Position numbers and translations under genes: made by a program
Notes under the pieces: generated by a model
The model's database searches: none
Told to the model about the DNA's origin: nothing
What the model saw: the letters and a program-made list of their open reading frames with translations, nothing else
Part shown: positions 18,936 to 28,187 of the stretch, one piece after another
How the letters are laid out: each line of letters starts with the position of its first letter
Position numbering within the stretch: the stretch's first letter is position 1
Origin: Zygnema cylindricum
Taxonomy: Eukaryota; Streptophyta; Zygnematophyceae; Zygnematales; Zygnemataceae
Assembly (NCBI GenBank): GCA_037447655.1
Contig: JBBHKE010002438.1
Span: 1 to 37,673, forward strand
Reading direction: 5' to 3'
DNA: 37,673 nucleotides

Positions 18936-19062
18936 TTACATTATCAATCGACTACGTTTTTCAAATAGGCGTCGGAGAACGAGAATTTGTGCCGCGCTTG
19001 CTCCAACAAGGACACAGAATTCCAAAACAGCGTAACGTAAAAGTCGTCGATTGTGCTCATTG
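18936..19062 (-). CDS. p24 exon 4: transmembrane segment and cytosolic tail
   Basis: Acceptor CATCTGCAG ends at 19063. In the family frame the exon reads (C) NEHNRRLLRYAVLEF, a hydrophobic segment, then LRRLFEKRSRLIM and TAA. The first base C completes a codon begun in exon 3. In the frame given by the canonical donor it reads TMSTIDDFYVTLFWNSV and stops at TGA after about 39 residues, without a membrane segment. Confidence 0.75.
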
Positions 19063-19131
19063 CTGCAGATGGGAGAGGGAGAGGGAGGAGAGGGAGAGAG
19101 AGAGGGCGGGGAGAGAGAGGAGAGGAGGTGC

Positions 19132-19187
<56 letters not shown>

Positions 19188-22100
19188 AATTAGTTGCACA
19201 CACATTTTTTTCTTTTTTTTTTGTTCACCTTTTCCTTTCTTGGACTTAAACCACCTAAAACTAGTTTTCTGGACCTATATTCAAACATCAACAGCATTGA
19301 ATCAAAGATAAAGGTAAGAGGTAAGTAAAAACGCAAATTCATAATTATGAAACTCAAATTAGCAACAAGCGTGTCCACATAAAAAAATCAACGCGGTTTC
19401 CTTGATTCTAGTTAAAGGTTTCAATTACTGAGGATCACTACGGCATTCATTCCCAAGAAATCAATTATGCAAGAAAAAAAACTAAATCTCACTCTTTTTG
19501 CGGCGTAGGTCGCGAGACTTAAAATACTCTTGATCAACTTGAATTCGTCGCATATCCTCCAAAATGGTCTCCAAATGTTGGAATACTTGATTTAGATGCT
19601 CTGCAAACAAAACTCCAACTGTGCCCTAGTGACCATCTGTATATCAAATATAAATTATTATCTGTAATTTCTAGGATCAATGCAGAAAGAGTGACGACAA
19701 TAGATAATCAACAAGCAAGAAGGCCAGACTTAGTGACAAGGTTTCCATACACATCAAGTGAATCAAAACAGCTTAGTCAAGAGGCAAGCGCCAAAATTAT
19801 GTAGTCAAAGGGAAACTGACTGACAACAAATACATAGTTCTCAATGGACTGGACTTACCAGAATTAGCGAGTCCTTTGGTTTCATCTTCTGGAAGCTTAA
19901 CATCTTCCGATACATGGATCTCCACATCCACAGTTTCAGGCACAGGCGACTGATTGATAAAACAGAATTGATAAACTCCAGTATTATGGACTTTAAACTG
20001 ATACCTTTCATCAGTAGTGTCATCAACTTGAAAGATGATTGTTCCGTGGGGATCCTTCACCTGCACTACAACGTGAATCGCAATTAGCGTCAATAACACT
20101 AATTCGGTCCTGGTATTTTCTGCTCTCTAAACACAAAATAGCAACATTAATACTAACAGTTTTTTTCTTAACGCTAATTCTTTTAACAGTTCAAAATCAT
20201 CCAGGTCATTTGAACCTAAAATATAATTATTAACACTAAAACAGTCCGCACACAACTATTTTGTAATGCAAATAATGATTCCCGGTGTAATGCAAAAGAG
20301 ATGCTGAATTGGAGATGTAATCATGCCCGAATTAAAGCCATCAACATTAACATCGTTAACTCCAGCATATCTGAACAAGATTGCACCTTGCATGAAAGCT
20401 TGGAAAGTGCTTGGCCACTAAAAGCTTTAGAAGGCTATTAAAAAAACCTGAAAGAAGCTATCAGGTGAACTAACTCTCCATTTCCAGTTAGTGCTTCGTA
20501 ATGTGAAACTGATCAACACTGTCAGACTACATCTCTGTCTTTATTCCGTGCAATTTTTCCTGTTTCTCTGACTTAAACTGATGTGAGACCAATTTTAGAC
20601 AATTTTAGCTCAGAAATTCAGCTCTGTCCAATAGCATTGGGTAAGAAGAGCATATTTTTTTTAAGATCGGTACCATTTTCACTAAGGTCAAGTGTGAATA
20701 TGATAGTTTAAAGTGTCTACGATTTCAAAAGAATGCAAACATTTAACTTTAGTAGAAGAATCTTGTACAACTAGCCTTATTATTTTTTGCGGGGCAGTTT
20801 TAATTTAGGGCTTAAAAAGGGGGATAGCTGATATTGGTTGGATCAGGCAAACAATTCTAGACGATAAACCGGTTTTGACTTGCAAACAAACTACATATTA
20901 AAATTTGTTGCTTAAAGAGAGCCATTACTGACACCTTGACATGTGGAACCTTTCTTATTAAAGAAACAACTGCCCATCAAGATCTTGCTACGTTACATTA
21001 GAATTTTTGGCCTATACTTTTCAATATAAGGCATTACAATGCCTGGGAACTGCAATTGTGAAAACCACACACCTCATTCCCTCCTGATGGATGGTAAGCA
21101 GAAATTCAGATTCTAATCTCCCTCAAAAAACCTAAGATGTCAATGATTCATTATGGGTCTATTTATGCTTCACATTCTTAACCAAAATTCTTAGAGTAAA
21201 GTACACCTAAATACAAAAAGGAACTAGTTTTTAACTAACACAATAAAGGTGTAGCTATTCTGTCAGGTTTAAAAACGGAAACTATAAAATTCCTCTTTTG
21301 ACATTGTCCAAATTTTATTGTGTTTACCCAAGATCACTGATGGTACAAACTAACATGGCCGAAAATTTCTCCTATACAGCGCCATGCACACAAATCAGGT
21401 CGCTCGAGTGCTTAAAAGAAACCAGCTTTACCTACGCAAATGTGCAGCACCAAAAAACTTACCTCGCAGTCGCAAAGGACCTCAATATTATGCAACGGTT
21501 ACTCTAAAAAACCCTAAATACATGCAGAGTGAACCTTCATATGCTGTTAGCTCAAACCTGCAATTTGAATGTGTTGAAAAGGTTTGACGACCATATAAAC
21601 TGATATACTATACTGGAGTTACGATATCCAGCTTCAGTGTATACATAATGACATTAGGAAAGGAAAGGGGGGAGAGAGACATTATTTTGTTACAATATTC
21701 CTGTCCTGTCGGCAAATACACTGACAGATGCCTTTGCAAGTAAGAATTTCAGCTATTTTTGCCAGGTAAGCATCTGCCCAGGGCCATAATGGGGTTTGAT
21801 AAAACAGTCAATGACTATAATATTAAAACAAAGAAAAGTATTCCACATTAATATAAATGTGTCATCAAAATCGCGGATCTACTCTTAATGGCAAGCTAAG
21901 GCAACATTGAACCCCTCAGAAACCAAAAATAAAAAATAACGTGCTTATTTAACAGAATTATCATGGCCCTACATGTTGGTCTATACAGTTGGGCCATGGC
22001 TGCCATATCCTCATGTCAGCTTGCTTCTGATCAATCGTCAAAAAATTAATAAAAACATTAACATTAAAAAGGAAAAACTCTCCCCCACCGAGAGGAGGGA

Positions 22101-22587
22101 ATGGGGAGAGTTTTCATCATCTTCAATTGTTAGTGCTAACAAAATACAAGACTCAAGAACAAATTAGCGAAAGTCGAGAAAATTAGACAGCTAAAAAGAA
22201 AATGTAAAATACCTAAAACGACTCAGCATACATTTCTTAAAGTGATCAAATCTGCCTAAACTATCTACTCTATGTACACAGGTAATACTGCTCATTTTGC
22301 TACTTTTCTGTTAAAGTTTCCTCTTCATATCATTCTGATGCTTCAAATACTGCATTAACAAGAGGACGAACCTCAAGATTAATGGTTGCATACTCATCCC
22401 GCCAGTCACTGTCAAAGTCGAAGACAACAAAGGCGCCGGTCACTGTCTGTCCTCCGCCGATAAACTCCTGCAGACACTCCTTCCTGTCGATCACAAACCG
22501 GAGGCTCGAGCCGACCCGGCAGAGAAGGAGAAAGAAAAATATTAAATGGCAGGGCTTTAGAGGAGGACTTTGCATGGAAAGAGCCAT
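18936..22587 (-). CDS. p24 / EMP24-GP25L cargo-receptor gene, four exons, exon 3/4 frame problem
   Basis: p24 proteins are type I membrane proteins of COPI and COPII vesicles cycling between ER and Golgi. Exon 1 gives a signal peptide (hydrophobic core IFFFLLLCRVGSS) and the start of the GOLD domain (SLRFVIDRKECLQEF, VVFDFDSDW). Exon 2 gives the rest of GOLD (VKDPHGTIIFQVDD, GVYQFCFINQSP; a Cys pair with exon 1). Exon 3 gives the coiled coil (EHLNQVFQHLETILEDMRR). Exon 4 gives the transmembrane segment and tail (LEFCVLVGASAAQILVLRR, then LFEKRSRLIM). SLRFVIDR-EC and the LLRRLFE-type tail fit the plant beta subfamily. Full length would be 217 residues, normal for the family, but only if exon 3 ends one base beyond its GT donor. 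The canonical donor shifts exon 4 out of frame and removes the anchor. The start is at 22587 because the duplicated copy keeps this ATG; an upstream in-frame codon is TTG. Confidence 0.85.
19063..19492 (-). other. p24 intron 3 with a CT-microsatellite polypyrimidine tract
   Basis: Bounded by GTGAGA (19492 down) and TGCAG (up to 19063). The 117 bases just before the acceptor (19071-19187) are nearly pure CT in sense, so the branch-site to acceptor region is a microsatellite. Confidence 0.7.
19071..19187. repeat. GA/CT microsatellite
   Basis: Purine-only GA-rich run on the + strand with imperfect (GA)n, including about 20 perfect units in the distal half. It explains the low-complexity frames on both strands here. 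Confidence 0.9.
19493..19600 (-). CDS. p24 exon 3: coiled coil
   Basis: Acceptor TTTGTTTGCAG ends at 19601. The first two bases complete Glu with the last base of exon 2. It reads EHLNQVFQHLETILEDMRR, IQVDQEYFKSRDLRRKK. The next bases are AGTGAGATTTAG. A GT donor leaves one base (A). The frame of exon 4 requires two (AG), implying a lost G at AAGAG(G)TGAG. Confidence 0.8.
19859..20060 (-). CDS. p24 exon 2: second half of GOLD domain
   Basis: Acceptor GTAGTGCAG ends at 20061. It reads VKDPHGTIIFQVDDTTDERY, GVYQFCFINQSPVPETVDVE, VSEDVKLPEDETKGLANS plus one base, then donor GTAAGT. The Cys in QFCF is the expected disulfide partner of the Cys in KEC of exon 1. Confidence 0.85.
20061..22371 (-). 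other. p24 intron 1 (2.3 kb)
   Basis: GT at 22371 and AG at 20061-20062. AT-rich. I see no nested gene, and the short frames are not conserved. Its first bases are included in the inverted duplication, up to 22204. Confidence 0.7.
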
Positions 22588-22790
22588 GAGACCTACAGCA
22601 GAATGGAATGAAAGATGGAAAATCAAAGCCTCCAGAAAATAAAACTAAAATCGCTATTATGTAAAATACCTACAGGGAAGTACAGTTCCAACTGTCCAAG
22701 CGTCCAACCTACCACGTACGGTTTCTGTTGCGGAAGGGCACAGGTGTACAATTTTGTCTCCATGCTCCTTGGAGCGTGACGTGACAGCGT
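22204..22790. repeat. Inverted duplication, left arm: p24 promoter, exon 1, start of intron 1
   Basis: Matches 33735-34322 in reverse complement. The match covers the promoter block with CATGCTC and CGTACGGTTTC (near 22720-22790), the exon, and about 165 bases of intron, and it ends at AAATACCTAAAACGACTCA. The identity is high enough to align by eye with few gaps. Confidence 0.85.
22372..22587 (-). CDS. p24 exon 1: signal peptide and start of GOLD domain
   Basis: ATG at 22585-22587, 72 codons, ending DEYATINLE, then GTTCGT. The signal peptide probably ends near GSS, before LRFVID. The exon is repeated at 33940-34149. Confidence 0.85.
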
Positions 22791-22800
22791 TCTTCATTTC
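22588..22800 (-). promoter_or_regulatory. Probable p24 promoter and 5'UTR
   Basis: Directly upstream of the start codon and conserved in the duplicate up to about 22790. The conserved blocks include TGGAGACAAAAT, TGCCCTTCCGCAA, and AAACCGTACGTGGTAGGTTGG. No TATA box is evident. Conservation between two diverged copies may mark the transcribed or regulatory part, or just the extent of the duplication. Confidence 0.4.
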
Positions 22801-23084
22801 TTTTCTCTTTCCGCTCTCCTGCCTTGAACTTACTTTGTTCACTGCAGAGACGTCTGCCTGGTTTCTCGGGAAAATACACAAAACATCTGTGAGGTAGAGG
22901 ACCACCAACCTGGACCCTCCATAACAAAAAGATGTTAGTCATGTTTAACAAAGCTTGATGTCTCTACACTTTTTCAAAATGACAGGCAAATTCTTCACTG
23001 TCAATGTGTACAAAAGTTATCGACAGCAGAAAACATTATGCAAAATAATCAAACCCGTTCAAGCTTAATCAAACCTGGTTAAGC

Positions 23085-23400
23085 TTAGTGGCTAAGACAG
23101 TGGCTAAGACAGAGGTAAGATAAAAAAACCAATAACATGAGATTTTGAAATTAGAAAATCAGTCATAAAGTAGTTTTGACATCAAAAAACTAACAACGTT
23201 ATATTTTGTGAGAAAAAAACCAACAGTAATTCTTTGTGGAAAAAAACACAAAATTGTAGCATCTTGAGATTAAAAAATCAACAATGCAGTATTTTAAGAT
23301 TACAAAAGCAATTATATTTTTAGATTAGAAAACGAATCAATAGTATTTAAGAACAAAAAATCGACAGTATAGTCGTTTGATATTAAAAAACTGATGAGAG
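23085..23400. repeat. Degenerate AT-rich tandem repeats
   Basis: GTGGCTAAGACA is doubled at about 23088-23111. A loose repeat of about 40-45 bases follows, built on ATTAAAAAATCAACA and AGTATTTTAAGATTA variants. It is absent from the right arm of the inverted duplication, so it was either added on the left or lost on the right. Confidence 0.6.
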
Positions 23401-23453
23401 AATATTTTTTGCTTACTATATATTTTTTTGATTTACTAAATTTATCGAATATG

Positions 23454-23790
23454 ATAAAAAAATATACAGTGACTGTTAAAACATCAAGTATTCTGCACTC
23501 AAAAATCAAGAATAGATTAAATACAACAATTCTATATTATATTGAACAACTCTAAACAACTCTAAACTAGTACAGTAATTCATGAAGTGATTTGTTTAAA
23601 CCTTTGATTAACATTTTTTTTTTGAAAATGACAAAGAAATATACAGTGACTGTTAAAACAACAAGTATTTTGCACTCAAAAATCAGAAATAGATTAAATA
23701 CAACAATTCTATATTATATTGAACAACTTTTAACTAATACAGGAAGTCATGAAGTGATTTGTTTAAACCTTCTCTTGAACTCTCAGTTGT
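23454..23790. repeat. Two tandem 177-bp repeats
   Basis: ATATACAGTGACTGTTAAAAC begins at 23462 and again at 23639. Both copies continue through GCACTCAAAAATCA, ATTCTATATTATATTGAACAA and CATGAAGTGATTTG to TTTAAACCTT, with roughly 90 percent identity by eye. Noncoding. Confidence 0.85.
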
Positions 23791-23799
23791 TTAGATATG

Positions 23800-24640
23800 A
23801 TCAAATAATCAAAATTTAACATTTTTTAGCTTAATTTCTCAAAACTTTATTTTAATAAAAAAAACACTTGCAAGGAAAGTAATTTAAATGTCTGGTGCAA
23901 TTGCAAAGGACTATTCAAACATAAAAAGCTTGACAAAGGTGGAAAAAAAAGAAACAAAACCAGCAATTTCAAGACATTTTTGGGTATGTCATCAATTGCT
24001 ATTCCCAATCTAGAGGGTTTACTTTCCCTCCTTTAAAACTACTTTAAAATGTTTACTTTTCTGTCATCAAAAATTTCACAAACCTTCGTGCCGGTTGACT
24101 CTCGCAGTGTGAAAACAAAAACGTTTAACAGTAGTAACGCAAATTAAGTTTTAATGTCTAAAAGCAATTTGATTGGAATTATTTTCGGATTGACAATTTT
24201 CAAATTGTTTTTCTTTTTATTATTTGAGCTTTATAGGACAAACTCCAAACCTACAAACCTTTAATGGTAATAGAGCTAGAACTTTAATTAGTTTTTGTTT
24301 TTTCTTAATCACACTTTATAAGACATAGTACAAACTTCAAATTATTTGCAAATTACTCATTCAACTAACCATAAACCTATCCGAAACAAAATTTTGAACG
24401 TTATCATGCTCAAGATAAATAAACCCAAATTAAGTTTTTAGATTAATCATAAAATGGCGCAACCAGGTTTTACTTAACAAACTGAAACAAAAAGCATAAA
24501 AGCTCAAAAAAGTGTCCAAAATTTGCGTAAGCTTGAGGTCTTTAACCCTTTCCAAACTTTTCAATTATCAACTTTCCAAATGTATCTCAAATCTAAAGAA
24601 GTTTTTACCATTAAGATTAAAGGGAAATGCAATGGTGAAA
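23800..24640. other. No gene seen; AT-rich spacer of the left arm
   Basis: No convincing frame or RNA. The corresponding interval of the right arm is much shorter. Confidence 0.5.
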
Positions 24641-24649
24641 CTTAACTTA

Positions 24650-24790
24650 GGGGGAGGGGGAGGAGAGGAAAGAGAGGAAAAAGGGGAGAGGAGGTGGAGA
24701 TGGAGGGGAGAGAGAGAGGGGGATTTGAGGAGGAGAGGGAGGAAAGAGAAGAGAGGAGAGGAGAGCAAGAAAAAAGAGAGAGAAGAGATG
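24650..24790. repeat. Polypurine tract, GA/GGGA-rich
   Basis: About 140 bases almost entirely A and G on the + strand. At the matching place in the other arm is a longer pyrimidine tract (33190-33548), as expected for an inverted copy. Confidence 0.85.
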
Positions 24791-24839
24791 CAAAAACGTT
24801 TTAGTTGTGATTGAAAAAACATATTGTTCTCTTGGTTGT

Positions 24840-25123
24840 GTGCAGGAAAAGGTGAAAAACGAGTGCATCAAGCCCTTGCAAAAATGGTGTCACGGGAGTC
24901 CTAGTTTTGGTTGCAAGTGTTGTCACCTTTGTTTCAACATTGGAGATAAACGGTGATAAATTTGAAGGAGCGCCACAAGGCAGCAAAAAAATGGTGGAGG
25001 CCTATGTTGCTTTGCAAACGTTGAAGGTAATCAGAAGACTGAAAAATAGCGAGAACACAATTACGAAAGTAAGACAACAATGTAGACAAAAGAATGGGAG
25101 AAAAGTGGGGAAGTGTTGCAGGT
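24840..25123. repeat. Inverted duplication, left arm: exon-like segment
   Basis: Reverse complement of about 32577-32862, aligned through GTGAAAAACGAGTGCA, ATGGTGTCACGGGAGTC, AACGGTGATAAATT and GTAGACAAA. It ends at GGGGAAGTG, where an insertion begins. Confidence 0.8.
24846..25026 (+). pseudogene. Exon-like fragment resembling a dsRNA-binding domain
   Basis: A good acceptor (TTGTGTGCAG, ends 24845) and donor (AAG/GTAATC after 25026) frame 181 bases. The second half reads FVSTLEINGDKFEGAPQGSK and then KMVEAYVALQTLK, close to the C-terminal half of a dsRBD (beta strand, G-x-SKK, Ala-rich helix). The first half (VKNECIKPLQKWCHG, in another frame) could be the N-terminal helix, so a one-base shift has broken it. 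The call rests on pattern only. The duplicate in the right arm has lost the splice signals. Confidence 0.35.
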
Positions 25124-25820
25124 CATGGGCATACTGACTCGGCTGCGATCCACTTGCACTTTGAGTCACACTTGCACTAGCTGGGATATTCGTCCCTGGA
25201 GGAGCAAGTGGAGCACTACGGCCAATAGGAGCACTAGGGCCAATAGGAGCACTTGCAGCAGGAGTTGAGCCATTGTTAGACATGTTAGCAGAAGCAAACA
25301 CAAAGAGGAATACCTATCAGACTAGATCTATACTGTAAGATATGTAACTACAAATGAAAGAGGTCTTTCAACTAGACAAACATATACTACATGCAAATCA
25401 AAGTCAATAGAATACAACACACCTTTAACTGCACTTAGTGCTCTCATTTCCTTAACTCTGTCTAGAATGTACATTTCGTATCAAACTGATCATTCATAAT
25501 TGAGCTTAATACTCAAAAGATCTTGAAAACATCTAAAACGTATATAGAAGGTTCACCTAAAGATCAACTAACAAAATCCTAAATGCTTGGATCAGAATTG
25601 TCTCACAATGTCTATACTCTAAAAATCCGGGAGATTTGTTTCACGCCTACATTTAATGGCGCCCGTACACACTAATTTACTCAAAGATAACTACTCGAGT
25701 AGATACTACAATAAACCACACTAAATCTGGTTAATATTGAACAGTTGGTAGTCCAAAAATATTCTAAGTCCTAGACTCTAAATTTCTAAGACTTACTAAA
25801 GCTTACTTTTCAATAAGAGG
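25124..25820 (-). mobile_element. Insertion in the left arm: probable 5' fragment of a copia-like element
   Basis: About 700 bases missing from the right arm, which runs GGGAAGTGTGCAAGTTATACC without a break. The left edge is GAAGTG and the right edge GAGGTG, a possible 5-6 bp target duplication with one mismatch. Part of it (CCAAAAATATTCTAAGTCCT near 25753) resembles a block in the E2 LTR. In - orientation an LTR-like stretch is followed by an ATG at 25283, which fits LTR, leader and gag start. No full element is present. Confidence 0.4.
25125..25283 (-). pseudogene. Gag-like N-terminus (MSNNGST...), truncated
   Basis: ATG at 25281-25283 opens MSNNGSTPAASAPIGPSAP and then a Ser/Ala/Pro-rich stretch ending SQPSQYAHDLQ before the sequence passes into the duplicated arm. 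It contains an 18-bp tandem repeat (25210-25245 plus a partial unit) that gives the SAPIG(P/R) repeats. Low-complexity N-termini like this are common in copia gag. No domain is visible. Confidence 0.3.
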
Positions 25821-26029
25821 TGTGGAAGTTAATACTTGGTTGGTATGTATCTTCATGTGAGCACTTCAGTCTATCCTATGAATTCCCATATCCGCCTTTT
25901 ATTGATTCTGGTTGGTATATGAGAGGGAGAAGCAAAAAATTACTTTGTTTTTGGGTGTTTTTTTTAGATACTTGATTTTTGGTGCTTTATATATGGTTTT
26001 TTATAATAGTTGTGTCGAAGATTAGCTTG
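25821..26029. repeat. Inverted duplication, left arm, part next to E5
   Basis: Matches about 32372-32575 reversed. Shared blocks include TATTGATTCTGGTTGGTAT, AGCACTTCAGTCTATC, TTATATATGGTT and GTTGTGTCGA. Its continuation lies beyond E5 at 32051-32196. Confidence 0.85.
26025..26029. repeat. Target-site duplication of E5, left
   Basis: GCTTG before the LTR start TGAAAAGATC, repeated at 32046-32050. Confidence 0.9.
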
Positions 26030-26599
26030 TGAAAAGATCGATAAAAAACTCTGAGCTCACTAACAAACACTTATAGCAGCAGAAGCATTCAGAATATAAA
26101 ACATTACATCAACATTGAAGAGACATTTCAGAAAATTGTCACATTAATAAAAATTGAAATTACAATTTTTTCTCTAGCTCTTCTATTACTCCATATAATC
26201 CTCCAATTTCTCATTGATTGATTAACACACAGTCATGGTGTCCCTTAAATACAATACCACCCATGGCGTGACACGTGTGAGCGTATGCCGCCAAGAAGCC
26301 TCCAAATGCCAACTGTCAGCTGATTAGACTAGAACACTCTAATTCTCACTAAGGGCTGAAACATAACAAAACGACAAGTTAAGACGAAAGTACTAGACAA
26401 AGCTAGAAGTACTATCGTACTATATTAGACGTACGACAATCTAGACGCGAAACGAAACAACAAATATATTTCGCGAAACAACTAGAACTTTAACTAAATA
26501 CACGTAACTGTACTTTCGGTATATTCTAGAAAGTACAATTTTCTTTCGCGAAATCAAACTGATTCCGCGTGCGTACGATTCTTTCAATGAATCGTAACA
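26030..26599 (-). repeat. 3' LTR of E5 (570 bp)
   Basis: In sense TGTTACGATTC at 26599 to TTTTCA at 26030. The palindrome TTTCGCGAAA occurs at 26469-26478 and 26544-26553, in the first quarter of the LTR in sense, where the enhancer usually lies. It resembles E2F-type sites. Confidence 0.93.
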
Positions 26600-26610
26600 T
26601 TCCCTCTTTT
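26600..26610 (-). other. Polypurine tract of E5
   Basis: In sense AAAAGAGGGAA immediately before TGTTACG. Confidence 0.85.
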
Positions 26611-26669
26611 CATTGAAGAATCGTCTACGTCACAACAACCCTAGTTTAGGTCTTCCTCTTAAAAGCACA

Positions 26670-27794
26670 TCAAACTGTCGCCGCTTTAATAAGCATATCG
26701 GCAGCTTCCTCAAGTGTCGATACATACAAAAATTCCACTTCTTTAGCCGCAACCAAATCTCGTACAAAATGCCATTGAATCCGTATATGTTTAGTGCGTT
26801 TGTGAAAAACGAGATTTTTCACAAGTGCCATCGAACTCATACTATCCGTAAAAATTTGTAAGCATCCAATCGAAAATCCAAGTTCGCTTAACATTTCTTT
26901 TATCCATATAGATGCTTTGTTTGCTTGGCACGCCGCCATATACTCAGCCTCCGTTGAACTTAGTGCCACGGTTGGTTGCAAACGCGAACTCCACGAAATC
27001 GCCGCTCCACCAAACACAAACGCATATCCGGACGTTGATTTTCCCGAATCGAAATCTCCGCCCCAATCGGCGTCGCAATATCCGACGCATTCCAACGATT
27101 CTCTTTTAGATTTGAATACAAGACCAATATCCATAGTTCCCGCCAAGTATCGAAATATACGCTTGACGGCTTCCCAATGTGATTTCTTTGGCGCTTGACA
27201 ATATCGACTTACAATTGAAACGGCCGCTGAAATATCGGGCCGCGTACCAACACTTAGGTACATTAAACTTCCAATCGCTTCGCGGTACGGTACATCTACC
27301 GTCACTTCTTCCTTGAACTTTCGCAATTGACTTTTCGCGTCCATAGGTGTCGAAATTGGTTTTGCATCAAGCATGGGAAATCGCGTTAATACTTCCTTAC
27401 AATATTGCGCTTGACTTAACTTTATATCACCATTCTCATGACGAATCATTTCAATTCCCAAAATATATTTTACTTCGTCAAGATCTATGACTTTGAAATG
27501 TTGCCGTAAGTACGCTTTCAATTCGCGTATACGTTCCAAACTATCTGACATCATCAAGAAATCATCGACGTAAACCGAAAATATAATTTGATCCATTCCT
27601 TGTCTTTTCACGTACACTCCAGAATTCGAAACCGTACGTGTGAAACTAAAGTCCAAAAGAACTTTGTGTAGGCGTAGATACCAAGTGCGAGGCGCCTGCT
27701 TCAACCCGTAGAGCGATTTGCGAAGACGCCGTACCATTCCTTCTCGTGAGGTCACACCTTCAGGTATCTTCATGTAAACCTCTTCTTCTAACTC
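26670..27794 (-). pseudogene. E5 pol, RT C-terminal part and RNase H
   Basis: Same frame as the block upstream, after the TGA at 27795. It reads ELEEEVYMKIPEGVTSREGM, LRKSLYGLKQAPRTWYLRLH, the intact catalytic SVYVDDFLMMSDS, VKYILGIEMIRHENGD, and RNase H: CDADWGGDFDSGKSTSGYAF, ISWSSRLQPTVALSSTEAEY, HKRTKHIRIQWHFVRD. It ends at 26670, about 60 bases before the polypurine tract. Catalytic residues are preserved, so the element was probably active until recently. The only lesion at its N-terminal edge is the stop, where FLNGELEE is expected. Confidence 0.9.
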
Positions 27795-28187
27795 TCAATT
27801 CAAAAACGCGGTCTCCACGTCCATTTGATGAACGTGTTTCTTCCTTGCAGCAGCAATCGCCATAATCATTCTTAAATAGTCGAATTTCACAACGGGAGCA
27901 TATGTCTCCGTGTAATCCACCCCCTCTCTTTGCTGAAATCCTTTGCATACAAGTCTCGCCTTATATTTTACTACTTCACCCGATGCACCAGTTTTAGTTT
28001 TGAAGACCCATTTCGCGTCAATCGCTTTCTTTCCTTCCGATAATTTTACTTCCTCAAATGTCCGATTTTCCACAATTGACTTATACTCCTTCTCCCATGT
28101 CGGTTTCCACTTTGTTTCCCAATCACACGAGTTTCTCGCCTCAACGTATGATTGAGGATCACCGGCCAAATTCTCGCACATTAATTG
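27795..28187 (-). pseudogene. E5 pol, N-terminal RT block between two stop codons
   Basis: Lies between TAG (28188-28190) and TGA (27795-27797), in frame with both neighbours. It reads QLMCENLAGDPQSYVEA, KEYKSIVENRTFEEVKL, IDAKWVFKTKTGASGE, YKARLVCKGFQQREGVDYTE, TYAPVVKFDYLRMIM and VHQMDVETAFLN. The Asp of MDVETAFL is the first catalytic RT aspartate and is intact. TAG probably came from CAG and TGA from GGA, each a single substitution. Confidence 0.88.

Noticed and set aside
18989-19311. Arg/Glu-rich and Ser/Leu-rich frames around 19.1 kb
   Set aside because: Translation of the GA microsatellite. Only the last 42 codons on the - strand (p24 exon 4) are real.
22588-22626. Upstream start for p24 (MIFHLSF...)
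   Set aside because: The codon is TTG, not ATG, and the duplicated copy keeps only the ATG that corresponds to 22587.
22657-22951. Overlapping minus-strand frames upstream of p24
   Set aside because: They lie in the conserved promoter/5'UTR, but the right-arm copy breaks both frames, so coding is unlikely.
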